Below are positions 7,530-14,726 of a DNA stretch of 64,000 bases, in pieces. The stretch's first letter is position 1. Every line of letters begins with the position of its first letter. The notes below the pieces were generated by a model. That model was not told the origin of the DNA, did no database searches, and saw nothing but the letters and a program-made list of their open reading frames with translations. The DNA is from JANXQG01 sp964615095 (GTDB taxonomy: Bacteria > Planctomycetota > Planctomycetia > Pirellulales > Thermoguttaceae). A program made the position numbers and the translations under genes. The stretch covers positions 1-64,000 of the forward strand of contig CAZTPX010000043.1 in assembly GCA_964615095.1 (NCBI GenBank), read 5' to 3'.

Positions 7530-7852
7530 GCGAAACCGCCAAGACCAAGCCGCACGCGACCAACGGACATGGCAGCCATTACTCATTCCGGCTTTACATG
7601 GCCGGCAACGGGCAGAATTCCCAAAAGGCCCTGGCCAACCTACATCGCCTTTGTGATGAGCACCTGGAGGGCCGCTATGCGATTGAAACCGTCGACGTGA
7701 TTGAGGACTTTCAAGCGGCGATCAACGACAACATCCTGGTCACGCCGGCCTTGATTCTGGTCGCTCCGCTCCCCAAGGTGACGGTCCTGGGGAACCTGAG
7801 CGACTTGCCAACCGTTCTTGCGGCCCTCCGCTTGTCGGGGGATGAATCATGA
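7526..7852 (+). CDS. kaiB: KaiB-like thioredoxin-fold protein
   Basis: A 108-residue KaiB domain: a polar N-terminal extension of about 18 residues, then SFRLYMAGNGQNSQKALANL, the GRYAIETVDVIEDF segment, and the conserved ILVTPALILVAPLPKVTVLG. KaiB proteins bind KaiC rings and, in cyanobacteria, switch fold to do so; non-cyanobacterial forms are linked to stress tolerance. Its start ATG overlaps the kaiC stop (ATGA) and its stop overlaps the next ATG, implying translational coupling and roughly fixed stoichiometry with KaiC. Confidence 0.9.
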   Translation: MSETAKTKPHATNGHGSHYSFRLYMAGNGQNSQKALANLHRLCDEHLEGRYAIETVDVIEDFQAAINDNILVTPALILVAPLPKVTVLGNLSDLPTVLAALRLSGDES

Positions 7853-8364
7853 GCAAGCCGACCTATGAGGAACTCGAAAAGCGGCTGGCTGTGGCGGAAC
7901 CCATCCTCAAGGCCCTGCGGAACCACGAAGTGGATGCCGTCGTGGGCGAGGAAAAGGTCGCCTTCCTGGTGCTCTCGGAAGTCGAGAACGCCCTGCGGCT
8001 CAGCGACGCCGGATTTCGCGCCATGTTCGAACTTCCCGGCGTCGGCATGTTCCAAGCCGATGCGCCCGGTTTCCGCTTCACGCGAGTCAACCAGAAGTTC
8101 TGTGACATCGCCGGGTATCCAGCGGAAGAATTGCTGGCCCAGACGTACATCGGCCTGACTCATCCTGACGATCGCCAGCGAGACATGAGCGAACTTGCGC
8201 GGGTGCTCGACGGCCAGGCCGACTCTTGGGCCATCGAGAAACTTTGCGTCCGCAAAGACGGCAGCATCATATCCGTAAGTGTTCATGGCGCCGTACTGCG
8301 GGATGATGCCGGCGGCGCCGTCAGGATACTGGCCATGATCAGCAATCGCACTGTAAGCCAATGA
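7849..8364 (+). CDS. PAS domain sensor protein without output domain
   Basis: A 171-residue protein. Residues 1-45 form a coiled-coil-like helix (YEELEKRLAVAEPILKALRN), and residues about 50-165 are a PAS fold (AGFRAMFELPGVGMFQADAP, FCDIAGYPAEELL, LTHPDDRQRDMSEL, then the PAC-like VRKDGSIISVSVHG). There is no kinase, cyclase or DNA-binding domain, so it is likely a soluble sensor that works by protein contact, with KaiC/KaiB or DUF2294 as the obvious partners. ATGA overlaps on both sides put it inside the Kai operon. The ligand is unknown. Confidence 0.85.
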   Translation: MSKPTYEELEKRLAVAEPILKALRNHEVDAVVGEEKVAFLVLSEVENALRLSDAGFRAMFELPGVGMFQADAPGFRFTRVNQKFCDIAGYPAEELLAQTYIGLTHPDDRQRDMSELARVLDGQADSWAIEKLCVRKDGSIISVSVHGAVLRDDAGGAVRILAMISNRTVSQ

Positions 8365-8741
8365 AGACATCAGGCGAAATCGAGGCCGCGATCTGTCAGG
8401 GCATGAGCCGTTTCATGCAGGAGTGCATCGGACGCGGTCCCAAGGACATCAATACGCGCCTGATCGGCGATTTGCTCGTGATCCGTCTCCAGGGCGTTCT
8501 GACCGCGGCGGAACAACATCTGGTCAAGACGCTCCATGCCGAGAAGGGGCGGGACCTGCTGAAACAAGTGCGAATCCAGTTTATCGAAGCGGCCCGTCCG
8601 ATCCTGGAAGCGATGGTCAACGAGGTCACCGGCGTCAACGTAGTGACCCTGCACCATGATATCAGCACCAAAACCGGCGAGGAGGTGGTTCTCTTCACGC
8701 TTGCCAAATCGCCGATTCTCCGCGAGGCCAAGAAGAAATAA
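8361..8741 (+). CDS. DUF2294 domain protein (copy 2), last gene of Kai operon
   Basis: A 126-residue DUF2294 protein (KTSGEIEAAICQGMSRFMQE, GRGPKDINTRLIGDLLVIRL, LHHDISTKTGEEVVLFTL). It is closely similar in sequence and equal in length to the copy at 5150, so the two bracket the kaiC-kaiB-PAS genes. Its ATG overlaps the PAS stop codon by ATGA. Coupled expression suggests it acts with the Kai/PAS proteins, though no biochemical role for the domain is established. Confidence 0.88.
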   Translation: MKTSGEIEAAICQGMSRFMQECIGRGPKDINTRLIGDLLVIRLQGVLTAAEQHLVKTLHAEKGRDLLKQVRIQFIEAARPILEAMVNEVTGVNVVTLHHDISTKTGEEVVLFTLAKSPILREAKKK

Positions 8742-8764
8742 CCGCGAATTGTTCTAAAGGTCCA

Positions 8765-8792
8765 TTGCCTTTAATGCCGAGCGGCGTACAAT
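8765..8792 (+). promoter_or_regulatory. sigma70-like promoter of ncRNA copy 2
   Basis: TTGCCT (8765-8770) and TACAAT (8787-8792) with a 16-nt spacer. The CCATTGC prefix and AGCGGC before the -10 match the promoter of copy 1. It starts 23 nt after the DUF2294 stop, so transcription here is independent of the Kai operon. Confidence 0.7.
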
Positions 8793-8798
8793 AATAGT

Positions 8799-8949
8799 GT
8801 TGGAGGAGACACGGCCGCGTGGATCGCGACTCCTCAGTAAAGTTGTCGGATGACTAGATAGAGAGCAACTCGGACCTTCCGAGAGGCTCGATAGTGAGTA
8901 AGCCGACGTGGTGGGATACCTCCGGGTGTTCTGCCACGTCGGCTTTTTT
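8799..8949 (+). ncRNA. structured RNA family of unknown function, copy 2
   Basis: A predicted 151-nt transcript. A 5' hairpin GGAGGAG..CTCCTC encloses a CACG/CGTG stem. It is followed by the conserved box TGTCGGATGACTAGATA (8844 onward), a CTCGGACCTTCCGAG hairpin, GTGAGTAAG and the terminator. Identity with copy 3 is highest from the box through GAGCAACTCGG. The terminator ends only about 48 nt before the DUF2294-csrA start at 8997. This proximity fits either an attenuating leader or a free small RNA. It has several GGA motifs, some near loops. Confidence 0.75.
8901..8949 (+). terminator. intrinsic terminator of ncRNA copy 2
   Basis: AGCCGACGTGG (8901-8911) pairs perfectly with CCACGTCGGCT (8934-8944), followed by six T residues. 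The core stem is identical to that of copy 1, but the loop sequence differs, indicating conservation of the stem. Confidence 0.9.
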
Positions 8950-8996
8950 CGTTCTCGGTTGAATAAATGATCACAGTCACTGCGGGGGAGAGTGCG

Positions 8997-9440
8997 ATGG
9001 AGAAGCTCGATCCGAGCTTGGCGCAGCAAATCGCCCAGGCGGCCGTCGCTTTCCAGAAGGAGCGAACGGGCCACGAACCGCAATCCGTGGCCGTGGTGCT
9101 CAGCGGCGGTACGCTCCTGATCACGCTGCACGGGGTCCTGTCGCCGGCCGAGAAGGCCCTCGCCCAGAGCGCCGAGGGCGCGGCCAAGGTGCAGGAGTTT
9201 CACCAGCAGTTGTTCAACAGTTCCGCCGACGAACTGCGGCAGGAGATCAAGCGGATCACCGGCGTCGAGGTGCGCGAAACGGTCGCGGAAATCGAAACGA
9301 CAACCGGCACGGTCATGCAGGTCTTCACGAACGGCACGATGGTACAAGTTTTTCTGCTCGCCCAGGGCGTGCCCGCGGGCAGTTGGAGCGGGAATGGGTC
9401 GGGAATTCAAACCCAAGAAAAGGATGTTTTGCCATGTTAG
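8997..9440 (+). CDS. DUF2294 domain protein (copy 3), coupled to csrA
   Basis: A 147-residue divergent DUF2294 homologue: MEKLDPSLAQQIAQAAVAFQ, then ERTGHEPQSVAVVLSGGTLL, LSPAEKALAQSAEGAAKVQE, and ITGVEVRETVAEIETTTGTV. The domain ends near residue 115, and a short Gly/Ser tail follows. The start at 8997 has GGGGGAG upstream; the in-frame ATG at 8967 lacks a ribosome site. Its stop overlaps the csrA start in ATGTTAG, so the two are translationally coupled. It lies directly downstream of ncRNA copy 2. Confidence 0.75.
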   Translation: MEKLDPSLAQQIAQAAVAFQKERTGHEPQSVAVVLSGGTLLITLHGVLSPAEKALAQSAEGAAKVQEFHQQLFNSSADELRQEIKRITGVEVRETVAEIETTTGTVMQVFTNGTMVQVFLLAQGVPAGSWSGNGSGIQTQEKDVLPC

Positions 9441-9634
9441 TTCTGTCAAGGAAGAACCAGGAATCGGTCGTCATTGGCGGGTCCGATGGTTTTCATCGCG
9501 TGTTCAAAGTCAAAGTGCTGGCGATTCACGGCACATCCGTGAAACTGGGCTTTGAGGTCGACGAAGATGTGCCCGTCCATCGCGCCGAGGTTTGGGATAG
9601 CATTCACGGCAATGAGCCACTATGCGTGGAGTGA
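9434..9634 (+). CDS. csrA: carbon storage regulator CsrA
   Basis: A 66-residue CsrA/RsmA protein: MLVLSRKNQESVVIGG at the N-terminus with the conserved L-x-L-S-R-K RNA-binding strand, VKVLAIHGTSVKLGFEVDED in the core, and VPVHRAEVWDSI with the conserved V-P-V-H-R-x-E RNA contact. CsrA dimers bind GGA motifs in mRNA leaders and change translation or stability. The start overlaps the upstream DUF2294 stop. With the ncRNA family close by, an RNA-level regulatory link is plausible but not shown. Confidence 0.93.
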   Translation: MLVLSRKNQESVVIGGSDGFHRVFKVKVLAIHGTSVKLGFEVDEDVPVHRAEVWDSIHGNEPLCVE

Positions 9635-9724
9635 GCCACGCAACGTTTTTCGAGATGTCAATCGCGGACCCTGTTGATGATTCACCAACTGAGCCCACAA
9701 CATTTTTTCAAGGAGAGTTCGACC

Positions 9725-9901
9725 ATGTTACAGTTAGCCATCACTTGCCTCGTTATCGCTTTGATCGCGGCACTTCTAGGTTTCGGAGGGATCGCAGGTT
9801 CCTTCGTCGGAGTGGCAAAGATCCTCTTTGTCGTCTTCCTCGTCTTCGCGGTGATTTCGTTCGTGGGAGGCGGATTCCGGCGTGGGCGCTACTGGGCCTA
9901 G
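9725..9901 (+). CDS. DUF1328 family small membrane protein
   Basis: A 58-residue protein with two hydrophobic helices: MLQLAITCLVIALIAALLGF then GIAGSFVGVAKILFVVFLVF and AVISFVGGGFRRGRYWA. The first helix, Gly-Gly hinge and second helix are the hallmark of the DUF1328 (YtjA-type) family, inner-membrane peptides of unknown function common in stress islands. AAGGAGAG precedes the ATG at 9725; the in-frame start at 9674 lacks family similarity. Confidence 0.9.
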   Translation: MLQLAITCLVIALIAALLGFGGIAGSFVGVAKILFVVFLVFAVISFVGGGFRRGRYWA

Positions 9902-10028
9902 TCGGGAACCAAATGTCCATGGCCGCGTTTTGCGAGTCGCTTCGGGTTCCGCGTCGAGCGGTGCGCGAAAGGCTCCCAAGAATCGACGTATTCCAATGAT
10001 GAACAACTCAGTTGCAAGGAAGTCAGTC

Positions 10029-10676
10029 ATGTTGAGCAAGGGAGCTTTGCCGCAATCGGGGGCGAATGGCTCGAAACACATTCGAGTCCTGATCGCCGAT
10101 CCCGACGAGTCGCTGCAGTCCGTCTATCACGAGACCCTGACGTTCGAGGGCTTTGAAGTCACCGCGGCATTCAGCGGCCTGGAGTGTATCGCCCGATTAC
10201 GCGTGAACGTGCCGGACGTGATTGTGCTCGAGCCGCGGCTGCCGTGGGGCGGAGCGGACGGAGTTCTCGCCATGATCGGCGAGGTCCCAGCCCTGTCCCA
10301 TGTTCCCATGATGGTGCTGACCTCATTCCACGACCCACAAGTCCTGGGCGGCGTGGCGCGCTTTCCGATCAGCGACTACCACCTCAAACCCCTTTCGCCC
10401 GATCGATTGGCCGTGCGGCTTCGCGCTCTGTTCGATCACACGCGAATGCATTTCACCCTTGCCGAACAAACCGGTCGGTTGGAATGTTCGATCGCCCGGC
10501 GAACTGGTGGCCGTGTGCATGATCTGCACGTCGAAAACATCGGCGGGCGAGTGATCGTGCGGGGCCGCTCCGATTCGCACCATGTCCGGCAGCTTGCCTT
10601 AGCTGCCGTGCAGGAGGCATTCGAAGCCTCGGAAACGCAGTCCGACAGGATCGAAATGGAAATTGAAGTTCGCTAA
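10029..10676 (+). CDS. pseudo-receiver response regulator with BON-like C-terminal domain
   Basis: A 215-residue protein. Residues 17-135 are a CheY-like receiver: the acidic pocket is IADPDE, the switch Thr is VLTSF and the conserved Lys is in YHLKP. The phospho-acceptor Asp is replaced by Glu (VIVLEPRLP, residue 68), which often mimics the phosphorylated state. Residues about 150-215 (GGRVHDLHVENIGGRVIVRG, then SHHVRQLALAAVQEAFE) resemble a BON domain. The start at 10029 has AAGGAAG 6 nt upstream. It may be a constitutive scaffold for envelope or stress functions; no kinase is nearby. Confidence 0.75.
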   Translation: MLSKGALPQSGANGSKHIRVLIADPDESLQSVYHETLTFEGFEVTAAFSGLECIARLRVNVPDVIVLEPRLPWGGADGVLAMIGEVPALSHVPMMVLTSFHDPQVLGGVARFPISDYHLKPLSPDRLAVRLRALFDHTRMHFTLAEQTGRLECSIARRTGGRVHDLHVENIGGRVIVRGRSDSHHVRQLALAAVQEAFEASETQSDRIEMEIEVR

Positions 10677-10701
10677 ACCACCAACCCCAAGGAATGAAAC
10701 C

Positions 10702-11127
10702 GTGTCCAATTCAACACTCATGCCAGGCGTCGACAAGCAAGACTGGGTGCGTGCCGCCGATAAGGCCAAGGACGCTGCCGCCGCCGTGGGCGAGATGGCC
10801 GGTCACGCCGCCTCCGCGGTTGGCGCGATGGCCAGCCAGGCAGCCTGCGATGCCAGCAAGAAGGCCGACGAACTGGCGGCCAACGCGGGCGTCCGCATCC
10901 AGGGATTGGGCGACCAGCTCAGCAAGAACACGCCGCACGAAGGCGTGCTGGGGATCGCGTCGCAAGCGGTCGCCAACACCGTCACCGAGAGCGGCGCCTA
11001 CCTGGAACGCGCCAAACTCAGTGGAATCGCCGAGCGCATCGCCCAGGTGATTCGACAAAATCCAATCCCCGCCGTCCTCATCGGGATCGGCTTGGGCTGG
11101 TTCGCCGCCAGCAAACTGAGGAAGTAA
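10702..11127 (+). CDS. Ala-rich helical protein with C-terminal membrane anchor
   Basis: A 141-residue protein starting at GTG 10702 behind AAGGAA. The first 110 residues are Ala/Lys-rich amphipathic helix (AADKAKDAAAAVGEMAGHAA and similar heptads). The C-terminus is a short hydrophobic helix, IPAVLIGIGLGWFAASKLRK, ending in basic residues. This layout, long helix plus C-terminal anchor, resembles DUF883/ElaB-type stress proteins. It leads a compact run with the two following membrane genes (3-nt gap, then overlap), suggesting one membrane-associated assembly. Confidence 0.7.
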   Translation: MSNSTLMPGVDKQDWVRAADKAKDAAAAVGEMAGHAASAVGAMASQAACDASKKADELAANAGVRIQGLGDQLSKNTPHEGVLGIASQAVANTVTESGAYLERAKLSGIAERIAQVIRQNPIPAVLIGIGLGWFAASKLRK

Positions 11128-11130
11128 GCC

Positions 11131-11556
11131 ATGTCCACCGCCCTGAAAGACCCCATCGACCAATCCGCCGCGTCGCTCGTGAGCGGCATCCTCGGCGATC
11201 TCCAACTGCTCGTCGAACAGCAATTCCAATTGACGCGGCAGGAGATCGAAGAGGAACTCCGCTTGTGGGCCGCTGCGGCCATGGTATTTGCCCTCGGAAT
11301 GGGAGCCTTCCTGGTCGCGGCCATCGTGCTCTGCCTGACCGCGGCGAACCTGCTGCACTGGGCAGCACTGCCGCGGGGGACCGATCCGGCCTGGCTGCCC
11401 CTGTGGGCCTGCCACGCCACGGTGGCGGCGGCGCTCGCCGTCATCGGCGGGATCCTCGTGCAGCGAGGCCGAGCCAAATTCAAGGCGATCGATGTTTATC
11501 GGAATCCGGCCAGCGAAATCTTGGAGGAGCATGTCCAATGGACGACACCAGCGTAA
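11131..11556 (+). CDS. DUF1469 (phage-holin-like family III) membrane protein
   Basis: A 141-residue protein with an N-terminal amphipathic helix (LGDLQLLVEQQFQLTRQEIE) and two membrane helices, AAAAMVFALGMGAFLVAAIV and HATVAAALAVIGGILVQRG. This is the standard layout of the putative Actinobacteria holin-X/DUF1469 family, which despite its name is mostly chromosomal and stress-linked. Its last 19 nt overlap the next gene. The neighbours on both sides also carry helical membrane anchors, the usual DUF883/DUF1469/DUF3618 trio. Confidence 0.8.
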   Translation: MSTALKDPIDQSAASLVSGILGDLQLLVEQQFQLTRQEIEEELRLWAAAAMVFALGMGAFLVAAIVLCLTAANLLHWAALPRGTDPAWLPLWACHATVAAALAVIGGILVQRGRAKFKAIDVYRNPASEILEEHVQWTTPA

Positions 11557-12158
11557 TGATCCGGCAACAGATGAATAACACCCGCTTGCAACTCTCCGAG
11601 AAATTGGAGTCTTTGGAGCATCAGGTTTCGAGAACGGTCCAATCCACCGGCACGGCGGTGAACGCCACGGTGGGCGCGGTCCAGGAGACCGTCGATTCGG
11701 TGAAGGGGGCCGTGAATGACGCAGCGCAGTCCGTCAGTAACGCCTTCGATCTTCGCCGGCAAATCGACCGGCATCCCTGGCTATGCGTCGGCGGTTCGGT
11801 CGTTCTGGGCTACCTGGCGGTCAAGTTCCTTACGGGATCGGCGAAGAAGTCGAACCAGCCGCTTGGAACAGCGTTTCCAACCGGGCTTGTGACCGACAAA
11901 TCGATGCATGGCAACGCGGCGGTTCCTGCAAACGTTAAGCAGGCGGCCACATCGGCCGCGACGGCAACCGACCTTGCGTCGGCCTATGAATCCGGCTTGA
12001 AGCGATCGTCGTGGGACCAGTTGCGGAGCGTCGCCATCGGCGCGCTCATCGCCGTCGTGCAGGGCGTGGCCTCGCGTGCCGTGCCCGAAGTCATGGGCTA
12101 CCTCGCCGGCAATCGGGACAAGCCAAATGACGATGTCGCTCCGGAAGTGAAACAATGA
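11538..12158 (+). CDS. DUF3618-like membrane-anchored helical protein
   Basis: A 206-residue protein. The N-terminus MIRQQMNNTRLQLSEKLESL with EHQVSRTV is like the DUF3618 helix, followed by a long Val/Ala-rich heptad region (TVGAVQETVDSVKGAVNDAA), a membrane helix (PWLCVGGSVVLGYLAVKFL), a linker, and a second hydrophobic helix near LRSVAIGALIAVVQGVASRA. GGAGGAG precedes the ATG at 11538, inside the end of the DUF1469 gene. It likely works with the two preceding products at the inner membrane. Confidence 0.7.
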   Translation: MDDTSVMIRQQMNNTRLQLSEKLESLEHQVSRTVQSTGTAVNATVGAVQETVDSVKGAVNDAAQSVSNAFDLRRQIDRHPWLCVGGSVVLGYLAVKFLTGSAKKSNQPLGTAFPTGLVTDKSMHGNAAVPANVKQAATSAATATDLASAYESGLKRSSWDQLRSVAIGALIAVVQGVASRAVPEVMGYLAGNRDKPNDDVAPEVKQ

Positions 12159-12323
12159 AGTTCGAGGCGTGCCGAACGGATTGACGCTGAATTGCGGAAA
12201 CGCTTTCAGCAGCACGTCAGTGCGGACCCGATTAAGCCGCCGATCCAGAAGGGTTGGTGGAAGGCGGACACTTGTTGTCTCCGTCGGCAGGTCCGAGCAT
12301 CTCGCAAGGAAAGAATTTCTGTA

Positions 12324-14024
12324 ATGACAAATACCATGAAGACATCTCCTATCGCCCATTGGCGCATCGCGGCCGCTCTGCTGGCCCTGGGCGTACCGCT
12401 GGGGCTCAATTGCGCGTATGCCGATGAACCGGCTGCGCCTGCCGCCCAGCAAGGCGTTGAAATCCTCACGCGTGGCCCGGTCCACGAAGCCTTCGCGGAA
12501 ACGGTGACATTCGATCCCCAGCCGGGCATCAAAGTCGCAAAAGCGCCGCCGGCCGCCATTGAAGAGCTCCCGCCCGAACAGCGACTGGCAGGCGCCAACG
12601 TCGCGTGGGTGCCGGGCTATTGGGCCTGGGACGACGAGCGAAGCAATTTCCTCTGGGTCAGCGGTATCTGGCGCGATCTTCCACCAGGTCGCCAGTGGGT
12701 GCCGGGGTACTGGGGCCAGTCGGGCTCGGCCTATCAATGGACATCCGGGTATTGGGCCAATGGCCAGGCAGCCAACGTCGAGTATTTGCCCGAGCCGCCC
12801 GCCACCGCCGAGAACGGCCCCAACATCGCCGCCCCTTCGCCGGACAACATCTGGCTACCGGGCAGTTGGATGTGGAACCAGGACCGCTATGCCTGGCGTC
12901 CTGGCTTCTGGGCCGGCGCGCAGCCGAACTGGGATTGGGTTCCCTCGCATTACATCTGGGCTCCGCGCGGCTACGTCTATGTCGACGGCTATTGGGATTA
13001 CTCGATCGGCCGCCGCGGCGTGTTGTTTGCACCGGTCTTTTTCAATGGCGGCATGTACACGCAGCCCGGCTTTTCCTACTCGCCATCGACCGTGATCAAT
13101 CCGGCCGTGTTTGCCGACAATCTCTTCTTGCGGCCGCAATACCAGCACTACTACTTCGGCGACTACTATGCCGCCAACTACCAAACCGAGGGCTTCTACC
13201 CGTCATATTCGTACAACTCCGGCCGTCAGGGCTATGATCCGATTTTCGCGCACGAGCGCTGGCAGCATCGGCAGGATGCCCAGTGGGAACATCGCGTCGT
13301 CGCCGACTTCCAGAACCGCCGCGCTCATGTGGATGCCCGACCGGCGCGCACCTGGACGGCACAGAATGCGCTCGGCGTCGGCGCCGCGCAGCCAGGCGAG
13401 CACGGGATCGTGATGGCCGCGCCGCTCAGCACGCTGCTCAAAACCCGCGAAAGTCCGCTCCGGTTCGAGCCGGTCGATCGGCTGGAGAGACAGAAGCTGG
13501 TGCAGCACGGACAGGATGTGCAGCGATTCCGCGAGGAGCGGCAAAAGCTGGAGGCCCGCGCGGCAACTCAGTCTGCCGGACAAGCGGCAAATCGCTTCGC
13601 ACCGTCCAGCGCCAAGCTTCCCATGTCTCCGATCGCAGCGCGGCCCAATGCTGAACTCGGCAAGGACCATATTCCGCCGCAGTTGCACGTGGCCCCCAAA
13701 CCGGATCTCACGGTCGAGGCTAAGCCAAGACCTAACCGAGTGCCGGAACAGCCGCAGCAGCGCACGGTCAACAAGATTCCTCTTGATACGAAGCCAGCGC
13801 CCGCCAACGTGCCGGCTAAGCCGGCTCGCGTCGATCGACCGGCTCCGCAGCCACAACCCCAACCGCAGCCCAAGGCCGAACGGCCGGCAGCGCCGGTGCA
13901 TGTCGATCGTCCGGCCCCACAGCCGCAGCCCAAAGTCGATCGGCCGGCTCCGCAACCCCAGCCCCATCCGGTGCCGGCGGGACCGAGCCATGACAATCCC
14001 AAGGAAAAAGGCAAGGACAAGTAG
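12324..14024 (+). CDS. YXWGXW-repeat secreted protein
   Basis: A 566-residue exported protein. The signal peptide ends near NCAYADEPA. Residues 90-250 contain aromatic repeats typical of the YXWGXW/WXXGXW family: VPGYWAWDDERSNFLWVSGI, WVPGYWGQSGSAYQWTSGYW, IWLPGSWMWNQDRYAWRPGF. A Tyr-rich domain follows, then a Gln/Arg-rich helix (DVQRFREERQKLEARAA) and a long Pro-rich tail with repeats of VDRPAPQPQPQ. The tail suggests spanning or cross-linking in the envelope. The start at 12324 sits behind AAGGAAAG. Such proteins are planctomycete-typical; the role is unknown. Confidence 0.8.
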   Translation: MTNTMKTSPIAHWRIAAALLALGVPLGLNCAYADEPAAPAAQQGVEILTRGPVHEAFAETVTFDPQPGIKVAKAPPAAIEELPPEQRLAGANVAWVPGYWAWDDERSNFLWVSGIWRDLPPGRQWVPGYWGQSGSAYQWTSGYWANGQAANVEYLPEPPATAENGPNIAAPSPDNIWLPGSWMWNQDRYAWRPGFWAGAQPNWDWVPSHYIWAPRGYVYVDGYWDYSIGRRGVLFAPVFFNGGMYTQPGFSYSPSTVINPAVFADNLFLRPQYQHYYFGDYYAANYQTEGFYPSYSYNSGRQGYDPIFAHERWQHRQDAQWEHRVVADFQNRRAHVDARPARTWTAQNALGVGAAQPGEHGIVMAAPLSTLLKTRESPLRFEPVDRLERQKLVQHGQDVQRFREERQKLEARAATQSAGQAANRFAPSSAKLPMSPIAARPNAELGKDHIPPQLHVAPKPDLTVEAKPRPNRVPEQPQQRTVNKIPLDTKPAPANVPAKPARVDRPAPQPQPQPQPKAERPAAPVHVDRPAPQPQPKVDRPAPQPQPHPVPAGPSHDNPKEKGKDK

Positions 14025-14081
14025 GTTCGCCAACCTCGCATTGAGGCGCGACGTTTATCAAGAATCGCGGAAGGAAATAGC

Positions 14082-14333
14082 ATGAGAAATCTACTCGTTG
14101 TGGTCGTTCTGGTCCTGGCTTGCATCGCGGGCGTGGGATTTTACCGAGGTTGGTTCAATCTGTCGAGCAGCAATGGCGACCAAACGCCGAGCGCCACGCT
14201 GACGATGGACAAAGTCAAGATCCACGCCGATGAACAAAGCGCCAAGGACAAGATGCAAGGGTTCGGGCAAGCGGCCAAGGAGAAGATCAACGATTTGACC
14301 GGCAAGCCCAAAGATTCGGCGAGCCGACCCTGA
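14082..14333 (+). CDS. hypothetical single-helix membrane protein
   Basis: An 83-residue protein with an N-terminal hydrophobic helix, MRNLLVVVVLVLACIAGVGF, then YRGWF and a polar domain with ATLTMDKVKIHADEQSAKDK and a Lys/Ala-rich CsbD-like tail (AAKEKINDLTGKP). GGAAGGAAATAGC lies before the ATG. No family is assigned; the conserved-looking YRGWF after the helix and the charged tail suggest an inner-membrane anchor with a periplasmic helical domain. Confidence 0.6.
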   Translation: MRNLLVVVVLVLACIAGVGFYRGWFNLSSSNGDQTPSATLTMDKVKIHADEQSAKDKMQGFGQAAKEKINDLTGKPKDSASRP

Positions 14334-14418
14334 CGCGGTCTTCCGCAAACGATGTGTTCATCTCGGCACGAACCAGTAATTCGCCGGTTCGTGTCCAAGA
14401 GATTTTTTAGGAGAAGCA

Positions 14419-14691
14419 ATGATGATGCCACAAGGAAAAATCGACGATTCGGCCATTTCTCGCAAGGTCACGGAAAAACTGTCCAGTTCCGGAATTCGGG
14501 CGCCATGCCGCGTCACCGTCGCGAGCAGCAAAGGCAATATCGCGCTCGCGGGGTCCCTTCAATACGAGCACCAGCGGGACGCCGCCATGCGCGCGGTCAA
14601 GTCGGTCATGGGCGTGCGGCGCATCGTGGACCAAATGAAGGTGACCCCCAAGAAGCCGCCCGCGAAAACCGGACCCAAAGGCGAAATGTAA
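14419..14691 (+). CDS. BON domain protein
   Basis: A 90-residue protein made of a single BON domain: DDSAISRKVTEKLSSSG, then CRVTVASSKGNIALAGSLQY and HQRDAAMRAVKSVMGVRRIV, with a basic Lys/Pro tail. BON domains bind membranes or lipids and often occur in osmotic-stress and secretion-related proteins. Here there is no signal peptide, so it is probably cytoplasmic. AGGAG lies 5-8 nt upstream of the triple ATG at 14419. It may share substrate or partner type with the BON-like tail of the pseudo-receiver at 10029. Confidence 0.82.
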   Translation: MMMPQGKIDDSAISRKVTEKLSSSGIRAPCRVTVASSKGNIALAGSLQYEHQRDAAMRAVKSVMGVRRIVDQMKVTPKKPPAKTGPKGEM

Positions 14692-14726
14692 TTGCCGATT
14701 ACGACATCTCAGACGGGAGAAGTATC

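Noticed and set aside
11131..11556. DUF1469 protein as evidence for a phage
   Set aside because: Despite the holin name this family is mostly chromosomal and sits in a stress-gene trio here, far from the capsid genes.
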